Shown one piece after another: positions 1-64,000 of a stretch of 64,000 bases of DNA (the first letter of the stretch is position 1; each line of letters opens with the position of its first letter). The notes under the pieces are model-generated. The model saw only the letters and a program-made list of their open reading frames with translations, made no database searches and was not told the origin of the DNA. The stretch is from the NCBI RefSeq assembly GCF_901709675.1, contig NC_051088.1, positions 868,001 through 932,000 of the forward strand, given 5' to 3'. Source of the stretch: Syngnathus acus (lineage: Eukaryota > Chordata > Actinopteri > Syngnathiformes > Syngnathidae). The position numbers and the translations under genes are program-made.

Positions 1-374
1 CGAGTGGAGGGCAGAGCAGATGGCATCCTCAGAGGACCGTTTGGCTCGGTACGCAAACTGGAAGGGGTCAATGGTGGGGGGGAGAACTGACCGGATGTGC
101 TCCATGACAAGCCGCTCAAAGCACTTCATGATGATGGGCGTAAGTGCCACGGGGCGGTAGTCATTGAAGCAGGACGGAGCAGGCTTCTTCGGCACAGGTA
201 CGATGGTGGCAGCTTTGAAACACGACGGGACGATGGCCTGCTGCAGGGAAGTGTTAAAGATGTCCGTGAAGACACCCGTCAGCTCACCAGCGCAGTCCTT
301 CAGCGCTCGACCCGGGATGTTGTCCGGGCCCGCCGCCTTACGGATGTCGATAGCGGCAAGCGTCCTCCAACAGA
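1..374 (-). mobile_element. L2/Rex1-like LINE fragment (family A), reverse transcriptase part
   Basis: Read on the minus strand, this matches the reverse-transcriptase segment also present at about 30280-30650 on the plus strand, including KAAGPDN, a VPKK stretch and FQFAYR. It is cut by the window edge on the left and stops abruptly near 374. It is a dead internal fragment. The family is the same as the LINE copies at 7266-8405, 28690-31975, 34743-35448 and 35877-36838. The clade name (L2 or Rex1/Babar, Jockey superfamily) is from motif memory and not certain. Confidence 0.75.
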
Positions 375-604
375 AGGGAGCCATCATTACGGCGCGGTCA
401 TTTCGACGACTCGCCTCGAATAGAGTTACTCGGCTCGCGCGTCAGATGACTTAAAAAGGATTGGCGTCGTAAAGAAATTAGATTGATTCTAGTAGAATTA
501 ATTTAACTCGGGTGGTTAGCGTACGGACGAGTCCCTTCACCCCCGGCTTATTGAACCCGTTACTGGGGAGCCGGAGGCACTTTGATAAAAAGTGCGCGTT
601 TGAC
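375..604. other. Unassigned GC-rich segment between two LINE fragments
   Basis: About 230 bp lie between the family A LINE fragment and the RTE fragment. The stretch has several CG dinucleotides and short inverted words, but no coding frame that I recognise and no clear terminal repeats. It may be a scrap of an unlisted transposon. Confidence 0.3.
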
Positions 605-1037
605 AGTGCATAGACACAAACGACAGTCAGGACCCGTCCCCCCACCCGAAGGCGGAGGGAGGCTACCCTCTCATTCACCGGGGTGAACCCCAATGTGCAG
701 GCGCCCAGTTGGGGGGCAATAAGTATACCCACACCTGCTCGACGCCTCCCAGCGTGGGCAACTCCAGAGTGGAAGAGAGTCCAGCCCCTATCGAGAGGGC
801 TTGTACCGGACCCACGCAAACTCTGTGTTGAGGCAACTATGTCTAGTTGGAACTTTTCTGCCTCGCACACCAGCTTGGGCTCCTTTCCAGGCAGAGAGGT
901 GAAATTCCATGTCCCAAGAGTCAGCTTCTGCAGCCGGAGATCGGACCGCCAAGGTCCCTGCGTTTGGCCGCCGCCCAGCTTACAATGCACCCGAACCCTT
1001 AGGCCCCTCCCACAGGTGGTGAGCCCATGGGAAGTCC
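605..1037 (-). mobile_element. RTE LINE fragment, endonuclease N-terminal part
   Basis: On the minus strand this encodes the start of an apurinic-like endonuclease domain. It carries LGTWN, an [11 protein letters not shown] block and [21 protein letters not shown], and corresponds to about 18640-19070 in the fuller RTE copy. The match ends at the CVYA motif on the left and near the plus-strand GGTGAGCCCATGG word on the right, so only the 5' portion of the element remains. LINE copies usually lose the 5' end, so this fragment was probably broken by rearrangement after insertion. Confidence 0.8.
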
Positions 1038-1590
1038 CCAAATTAAAAAAAAATAAAATTCAAAATAAAACTTTTAAATTGAGGAATTATGGCACGAATG
1101 TTGCCCACACGTCAGCAGAAAGCAGGGAGTGCCCACACAATTGCAGTGCGGACACTTTTACCTTTTCATAAAAAAATTGTTATAATAATAAGCGTTCTAA
1201 AAACACATTTAAGAGTGTTATACCTTGTTATAGAAAAGTCATTATAATAATAAAACAGTTCTAAAAACATATTTACAGTATGTACACTTGTACCTTGTTA
1301 TTAAAATTGTTATAATCATAAAAGCTGTTCTAAAAACATATTTATAGTTTGTGTTAAGAATTTTCCATGTTATTTATGTTATTCAGCCGTGCTTTGATTC
1401 GAGGTAGGGTGCTTTATTTTGAAGGCTGTTTTCAGCCGATAACAGTTCAAATTATTAAATCTCCTGACTCCGGAAGTAAGCGAATGGAACTCATTGTCAG
1501 TGAGGCTCCAATTATTCCACAGCCATAGTGCGCCCTCATGCAGTTTAAAGTGAAAATAACATGTGAAGTGATCAAATATACTAGTAAGTA
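1038..1590. other. AT-rich intergenic DNA with a degenerate tandem repeat
   Basis: No gene is visible. At about 1165-1350 the word TTCTAAAAACA recurs at 1195, 1259 and 1328 inside a loose repeat of about 65 bp built from TTGTTATAATAATAA and TACCTTGTTAT. The remainder is unassigned. Confidence 0.5.
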
Positions 1591-2699
1591 CCGTATTTTC
1601 CGCCCTATAAGGCGCACCTAAAAACCAAAATTTTTATCAAAAGTCGACAGTGCGCCTTATAGTCCGGTGCGCCTTATATATGGATCAATTGATGAATTTG
1701 TTGATCCATACTGGTTGTACACAGTGCTCTGCCAAAATGTTTCAGTACGTTTTAGTACGACTAGTAAATTACAAGGTCGCATCGCTTCCCAACATTACGG
1801 CAACTGTAGTCAGGGGGCGTCACCGAATAGCTGTTGTACCCGCGAGGCTATTTCATTTCAAAATAGGCTGCTCCGTTAATGTTTCGAGTAAATTTACGGA
1901 TTGATATGGAAGGGAAACATAGGTAAGCAGTACCAATGTGTTAGATCGAACTTTAGTCAGTTCCGATCATTTTATAGGAGATTGTTTGAGAAACGCGATT
2001 GTTTACACTTTGCTGAGGCTCATGGGAGATTGCGAGCTGAGGCTCGTGGGACTTTGCGGATGGCTAATGCTATAGCGATAGCTGCTATACGTACCAGGCT
2101 ATTTCATGTGAAAATAGGCTGCTCTGTTAATGTTTCGAGTAAATCTACGGATCGATATGGAAGGGAAACATAGGTAAGTAGTACCAATGCATTAGATCGA
2201 ACTTTAGTCAGTTCCGATCATTTTATAGGAGATCGTTTGCGAAACGCGATTGTTTCCACTTTGCTGAGGCTCATGGGAGATTGCGAGCTGAGGCTCGTGG
2301 GACTTTGCGGATGGCTAATGCTATAACGATAGCTGCTATACGTACCAGGCTATTTCATGTGAAAATAGGCTGCTCTGTTAATGTTTCGAGTAAATCTACG
2401 GATCGATATGGAAGGGAAACATAGGTAAGTAGTACCAATGCATTAGATCGAACTTTAGTCAGTTCCGATCATTTTATAGGAGATCGTTTGAGAAACGCGA
2501 TTGTTTACAGAGGGCTCGTTGGTTATTGTCTAGTGGATGCATACCGCAACCCTAGTCAACCTCAGTTTGTTGCAGTATAGCTTCTATTTTATGCGCCTTA
2601 TAATCCGGTGCGCCTTATATATGGACAAAGTTTTAAAATGGGCCGTTCATTGAAGGTGCACCTTATAATCCGGTGCGCCTTTTAGGGCAGAAAATACGG
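1591..2699. mobile_element. Pogo/Tigger-type MITE with TA target duplication
   Basis: The ends are inverted: CCGTATTTTCCGCCCTATAA at 1591 against the complement of TTTTAGGGCAGAAAATACGG ending at 2699, with GGCGCAC words just inside. TA flanks both sides (1589-1590 and 2700-2701). The same end type occurs at 27722-33963, where a pogo-like transposase remnant lies inside, so this 1.1-kb element is probably a non-autonomous relative. It has no transposase frame. Its interior holds the 250-bp tandem repeat listed next. Confidence 0.75.
1848..2515. repeat. 250-bp tandem repeat inside the MITE, about 2.7 copies
   Basis: The word AATGTTTCGAGTAAAT recurs at 1879, 2129 and 2380, giving a period of 250-251 bp. 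Units share GGCTATTTCAT, GATATGGAAGGGAAACATAGG and CAGTTCCGATCATTTTATAGG. The copies differ at scattered sites. Confidence 0.9.
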
Positions 2700-2746
2700 T
2701 AAGTAATGTGTTAATGATCAAGTAAAAATTTGTGAATGATTTCACA

Positions 2747-2826
2747 TATAAGTCGCTCCTGAGTATAAGTCGCCCCCCCACCCCAAACTATGAAAGAAAC
2801 GCGACTTATACGCCGAAAATACTGTA
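2747..2826. mobile_element. Fragment with pogo-type ends
   Basis: Two facing words ATAAGTCGC and GCGACTTATACGCCGAAAATACTGTA form a short imperfect inverted repeat of the kind seen at the right ends of the CCGTATTTT elements in this window. It is a truncated or solo end. Confidence 0.5.
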
Positions 2827-5746
2827 AAATGAAATTCATGACAGTTATAAATTAAAAATACAAACTAATACAAGAGAAAAAAAATGTTGATGAAAGGAAC
2901 ATTGCGTCAGGGTATAAATTTAATGATGATAGTGAAATGGCAACAAATAACAGCACGAATACTAATTCCATCGAAAGTGCCAACATGATTTTATTTTGGA
3001 ATACAATGCGTGTACATAAAGAAGAAAGAGTGAGATCCGTATGAGGACCACCCTGCCGTTTGCAATGTCTAGGGCTTACATTTTGGCGTGTGTAGTGCTG
3101 AACCATTTAAAAAAAAAAAGGTATTATTTCTTGTCTTGTGACACAGTAACAACCAATGTTACAAAAGAGCAGTGGCTTGCAGTGAAATTTGCGCAACTGT
3201 TCCTCGTTTAGTCAGTTTTGGTTCATCAACCTTTTTTTTTTTCTTGCTGAACAGCATGTTACAAATTAGAAATATTCCAGAAAGTATGGACTAGTTCTAC
3301 AGAATCAGCCAGATGCATAGGAATTGCAATCATTTTGTTGTATGAAAAAAATAAACTTGACAAGAGGTGGTAATGATTTGTGTTAAAATAAAAAGAAAAA
3401 CACAGCTACAGTGAAAGGTTTTGGGACACATAACAATGATATGATGTCTGATATTACAGAGGTGCCTTCAAGTGACAAGGGCAATTATGACAGATTATGA
3501 AAGAAAAACTTATGTCCTTGCTCCTCACTGTGCAATCCAGCCAATGATATACATTTAATGTCTAATTAGATGTCACTTTGAGTTGTGTATGTTGAAACTT
3601 AGCAACAGGTGGGGTGGGCTTGAGGGGACTAACTGCACTGGCGTCTCCCTATTAGCCTAAAATAAGTTTATGGCATTGTTTGGAATACACTCTGTGTGTG
3701 TGGGTGCGTACGATGTGTGCGTACTTGCATACATGCATGCGTGTGCATGAGCATGTTTACGTGTGTTTCTGTGCATGAGAGAGGTGTGTGACTTTGCAGT
3801 GTTTATGCAGCATCAGTGTCATCTGGCAGAGGTGTTGTGTGATCACAAAGTATGTGTTACTGAGAGCAAGATGAGGCCCACCAAGACAAAAGCTCTGCCC
3901 ACCCACATAAAATAAGTGACACCCACATCTTATTCACTTCCTGCTAAATATCAAGCCTCCAAGGTGGAATACAGTCCCTTTTGGGATGCGGGTCTCAAGG
4001 AAATATGCTGCTCCAGTGTTAAACGGTGGCCATCGTAAAATCTTTAGTAAGTGTACAGTATGTAGACTTTGATAAGTACATTCATAACCTAAAAGGAGTA
4101 TTGCTAATAAGATGCAGGAAAAGTGTCTTGACTTTTATTTTGAAAACTCCATGCCATTCGCGATAAATCATTTTATTTTGAACCAACAGTCCCTCTGCAA
4201 TCCAAACTGACTGAACAAGATGACCTCATTTGAAGTTGTCCGAAGTTATGTCGGGGATGTGGTAAAGTGGGCATGGACAGCGAGTCCCGCAAATAGCAGT
4301 GACAAAGGGATTGAGGAAGCAGCAGATGTGGACTTCAGTGCACCCGCCTGCTTCATTCCTAACCGGTGCATGCCATTTATGACCGGCCATTGCCCGCCAA
4401 TCAGCAGTGGCGGCAAATGAGACCATGTGCCAAGGTGACCTTCAGCACTGGGTTAAAAAGTCAGATGATTCTCTGTTGCCATCATCACACTGCCAACCAG
4501 CGCTCGCACAGAATACTCTGCCACAGCACCGTAAGTACGACACCAACGGCATCATCAACATCTTCTTCTGCTTCTTATAAAACCTTCTTACCTAACCATC
4601 AGCTTGAAGGCAAACATTTTATGGCCACTTTCCAAACCACAGTTAGGTGCCGTAACAAAGTGGCGTGCGGGTTGTGTAACAATTTGATACTAGTGTTGGT
4701 GTTTATTATATTTTTGCAATGACTTGTGTGGTGGACTGTGCGACAACAATAAAAGGTAGCAATGATTTATATTACAGTGGCTTTTAATAACAGTAAAAAC
4801 TTGTTTAATATCTTGAGTGGCAAATAGCAACAACTAATGGTGTCAGTGCTGTTCTGTAATATTGTTGTCATGACTTGTATATGAAAGTGGGGGACTATTG
4901 TAGTTGTAATAACTTGTATATTAACAAAGGAATAACTTGTGTAACAAAGTAGTTGCAACTCATGTACTAACGGTACTGATGTCTACTTGTGTAATGTTGT
5001 AGCAACAACTTATGTAGCAAAGTGCGGTAATAAAGCCATAGTAATAACCGTGTACATTTTAACACCTCTCAAATTAGTCCGACTTGAGTGACTATAATGG
5101 CATTTCCTTTCATTGTTCTTCATCTCTGTTGTAATACAAATACGTATCAAAGAAACTGCATTGTTAAACAATATCATTCTTATTTTTTTCCTTTTTTAAG
5201 AATTTTGTGTTTTTTAATACTATACATGGCCATTCAGCAGCCATGTAAATGAATATTTACAAGTGAAGTGCTCTGTTTTTCCTGATTCTCCTACACAACT
5301 GAAAGGCCAGGGCCACTTTTAAACACCAACCAAGGGAATTTCTCACCTCATCCCGCTAGAATCCCAACTAGATCCGTCCTAAAATGCCTAATAAAAGAGA
5401 GTGGCTCTACATGTTGCTAGTTTGCATTCCCCGGGTGGTCTCATGGCCACTACACAATGCTTTAAACATGAAGGCAAGGTCAGCTGTCAGTGCTGGCACT
5501 AAACCCCAAAATTTTAATAATCCCAGTGTCAAAGCCTGACAAACGTCAGCATCCTAATTCTAGCCTCCTTTCACAATGAGTTCTTGCAACATTTTCCAAT
5601 AAAAATAAAAAGCATTAACGGGTATGCCATTATTTATTGATTCCCTTCATCACAGATGAAAGGCAGATTTTTAAAAATGACAATGTAAATAATCTACTGT
5701 ATTTAAGTAGTCTGGATTAAAAAGTATCACTTTGCATGTCCCTCAG
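2827..5746. other. Region upstream of the first coding exon, no gene recognised
   Basis: Mostly unique-looking AT-rich DNA. It has a GT/TGCATG-rich patch at about 3690-3790, oligo-A and oligo-T runs, and a loose repetition of AACTTGTRTAAC words at about 4770-5040. Short open frames near 4220-4720 have no recognisable domain. The noncoding first exon or exons and the promoter of the myosin gene are expected either here or left of the window. I could not place them. Confidence 0.5.
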
Positions 5747-62168
<56,422 letters not shown>

Positions 62169-62499
62169 GTAAGTTCACTGTGAAAACCTGTGATGATGAT
62201 TATTGTAAATTCTAATATACAACGAAGTTTGTCATAGACACATTTATTAGGCCACGTTTTTCACTCAACTGAATTCACCGACACAACAGCAAAAACTAGC
62301 AACACTTCCCTGTCCCCCCCTTTACACACAATACATTGCATCGGAAGTTAACAATCTCCCTCTTTCTTAAAAGAAAAAAAAATACACAGAACATTTAAAG
62401 TGTGCTTGAATAAAGACCTTTTTGAACCACAAAACAAAAGGTTTATTTTTTTATAAACACAAAACAAAAATTACCGTAGCAATGAACCTCCATCTAAAG
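62169..62499. other. Start of intron 10, unassigned
   Basis: AT-rich. The 8-bp target duplication of the following MITE (ATCTAAAG) is at its right edge. Confidence 0.5.
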
Positions 62500-63037
62500 C
62501 AGGGGTGGCCAACCCGCGGTTCGCGAGCCGCATGCGGCTCCTTGCCTGGTTTCATGCGGCTCCTTTACGTTTATATCAACATTTGTGGGTTTTTTTGTAT
62601 TTTTTTTTTTTTTGTGGGTGTTCGCTTCGCTTGAGTTCAATATGGTATTTTCGTCAAACGTTGCGTGTTCGCTTCGCTTGAGTTCAATATGGTATTTTCG
62701 TCAAACGTGCATGGGCATGAGATGAAATCCCGCAAAGGAGAAGGGGCAAACCCATTCGAGGAAACAATTTCGCTCTCAAAATGGTAAAAATGCACAGTTA
62801 AACGTGGCCCATTTAAAACCGAGCAGCCGGGAGGGGGGGGGGGGATAGTTTATGTGAGCTCATGTGTATGATGTGGCTCTTTGCGGTAACACAGTAAAAA
62901 ATGTGGCTCTTAGTCTCTGATTAATTGGCGGGGAGGGGGGGGGGGTAGTTCATGTGTTCTCATGTGTATGATGTGGCTCCTTGTGGTAAAACGGTAAAAA
63001 ATGTGGCCCTTAGTCTCTGACTGGTTCGCCACCCCTG
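62500..63037. mobile_element. hAT MITE, 538 bp
   Basis: The inverted ends are CAGGGGTGGCCAAC and the complement of GGTTCGCCACCCCTG. The perfect duplication ATCTAAAG lies at 62492-62499 and 63038-63045. Inside are two direct duplications: TTCGCTTCGCTTGAGTTCAA (about 62620 and 62668), and TCATGTGTATGATGTGGCTC (about 62859 and 62959). Confidence 0.95.
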
Positions 63038-63045
63038 ATCTAAAG

Positions 63046-63352
63046 CTTTGAAGCATGAGTGAAGAAGCTCCCTTTTTTGTCAGGGAATCTGCAAGCTGAG
63101 ACTTACTTAGCCTCTGACCAACAGATCTGTTTTATTTTCTTGGCCTGTAGCAGCTCTTTAACACTACTTATTTCTAGCCTGAGCCTCTTCTCTGTAACCT
63201 GCTTAGTTGACCAGTGCATGAAACAAAGAGTGATTGTCAGTTACAAAGATAAGAGGAAGAACATGAAGACTCGCATATCCAGTAGTGAGCTCAGAAAACA
63301 GCATGGACAGAAACATTGCATTGTCTATACCATCTGACATGGCAAGGGTAAC
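63046..63352. other. Unassigned intron 10 DNA
   Basis: No domain or repeat was recognised. Confidence 0.4.
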
Positions 63353-63748
63353 AGACATGGGCAAACTACGGCCTGTGGGCCACATCCGGCCCACGGGGCC
63401 GTTTAATCCGGCCCGCCAAACCTGAATAAATTGTATTATTAAACTTTTTTGTCATTTTCCCTGCAATGCCCGCCCGCGCATTTATTCCCAGAAGCCGTGT
63501 CAGAAAGCTCGGTGCATACTCTCAGTAGTACGGACCCGGTGCACTCTGCGCTCTATTTCCATCAGTGCCGAGTGTGGGCTGTTGCGTCAGCATTCTCGTA
63601 ATTCGTGCGCTGAGCTTTCAGATTCAGTTTTACGCTAAAGCCACTCACAAACCTTCCCCTGGAATTCTTCCGTTAAAATGAGTGGCCAGAGAAAAAGAAA
63701 GGCACTGAGTGCCGAGTGTTTAAAAAAGAGTGGACAATTTGGCTCGAC
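63353..63748 (-). mobile_element. hAT copy 4, family of 9082-10111, truncated by an RTE element
   Basis: Starts with the complement of the family's right end (CAGACATGGGCAAACTACGG) and continues through TTTAATCCGGCCCGCCAAAC. It includes the transposase start MSGQRKRKA at 63679. It breaks off in GAGTGGACAATTTGGCTCGA, where an RTE LINE begins. Confidence 0.85.
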
Positions 63749-64000
63749 CCTCCGTGAGTCATCACCCCCTCCGTGAGTCGTCACCTTACCGTGGTGGAGG
63801 GGTTTGCGTGTCCCAATGATCCTAGGAGCCATGTTGTCTGGGGCTTCATGCCCCTGGTAGGGTCACCGATGGCAAAAGGGTCCTAGGTGAGGGCCAGACA
63901 AAGCACGGCTCAAAAAGCCCCTTATGACGAAAAAGACATATGGACTCAGATTTCCCTCGCCCGGACGCGGGTCACCGGGGCCCCCCTCTGGAGCCAGGCC
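63749..64000 (+). mobile_element. RTE LINE, 5' end, running off the window
   Basis: Same start as the element at 18310, but the opening CCCTCCGTGAGTCRTCACC is present twice in a row. It continues closely matching the full copy (GTGGTGGAGGGGTTTGCGTG, CCCCTGGTAGGGTCACC) to the window edge. Confidence 0.9.

Noticed and set aside
375-604. Considered as a ribosomal RNA fragment
   Set aside because: I could not match any conserved rRNA core words, and it is short and flanked by LINE pieces.
4220-4722. Three overlapping short open frames upstream of the myosin exon, considered as an upstream gene or 5' exon
   Set aside because: No recognisable domain, no consistent splice sites with the first coding exon, and the frames overlap on both strands.
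5385-5405. CTAATAAAAGAGAGTGG as a TATA-like core promoter with a nearby CATTCC word
   Set aside because: A single AT-rich word in AT-rich DNA is not enough. The coding exon starts at an acceptor, so the promoter may be far upstream.

Overview
The window is vertebrate nuclear DNA, most likely from a teleost fish. It holds the 5' part of one host gene, on the + strand: a sarcomeric myosin heavy chain that most resembles MYH16, the masticatory or 'superfast' class. Ten coding exons can be placed by splice sites, phase and protein motifs: 5747-5846, 17177-17280, 25939-26082, 26830-26986, 44457-44484, 53615-53708, 54187-54279, 56404-56467, 56673-56771 and 62065-62168. Joined, they give 987 nt, or 329 codons, with no stop. 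This covers the N-terminal SH3-like fold, the purine-binding loop, the P-loop, loop 1, switch I and the start of the upper 50-kDa region. The rest of the gene lies beyond the right edge. No other host gene could be supported.

Nearly everything else is transposable elements (TEs) and simple repeats. They inflate four introns to 8.7-17.5 kb (introns 1, 2, 4 and 5) and one to 5.3 kb (intron 9). Introns 3, 6, 7 and 8 are 0.2-2.1 kb. The teleost assignment is an inference from the mix: RTE and L2/Rex1-like LINEs, a tRNA-derived SINE with a GGAT tail, Tc1-like, pogo/Tigger and several hAT families (one with GTF2IRD2-like transposase remnants), and a short-LTR Gypsy element.

Layout. 1-2.8 kb: LINE fragments and a pogo-type MITE carrying a 250-bp tandem repeat. 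2.8-5.7 kb: unique-looking DNA upstream of the first coding exon. Intron 1 (5.8-17.2 kb): L2/Rex1-like LINE, LTR-like repeats, two hAT copies with perfect 8-bp target duplications, a 289-bp hAT MITE, Tc1-like pieces. Intron 2 (17.3-25.9 kb): a nearly full RTE LINE with an 11-bp target duplication, a SINE with a 12-bp duplication, a Tigger and a pogo-type MITE. Intron 3: two head-to-head SINEs. Intron 4 (27.0-44.5 kb): a multiply nested composite of about 6.9 kb, an internally deleted LINE, a young Gypsy element (5-bp target duplication, LTRs differing at one site that I found), and a hAT inside a Tc1-like copy. Intron 5 (44.5-53.6 kb): dispersed repeats, a 165-bp minisatellite, a solo LTR, nested hATs in a LINE. 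Introns 7-9 and the right end: GC-rich dispersed repeats, L2, LTR, RTE and hAT fragments, and two minisatellites with periods of 39 and 30 bp.

I found no evidence of a coherent new multi-gene system. The most useful observations are the short loop 1 of the myosin, the shared 3' tail of the SINE and the RTE LINE, the nested composite, the hairpin-bearing minisatellite, and an internally deleted LINE derivative. All family names come from recognised motifs, not from a database search.
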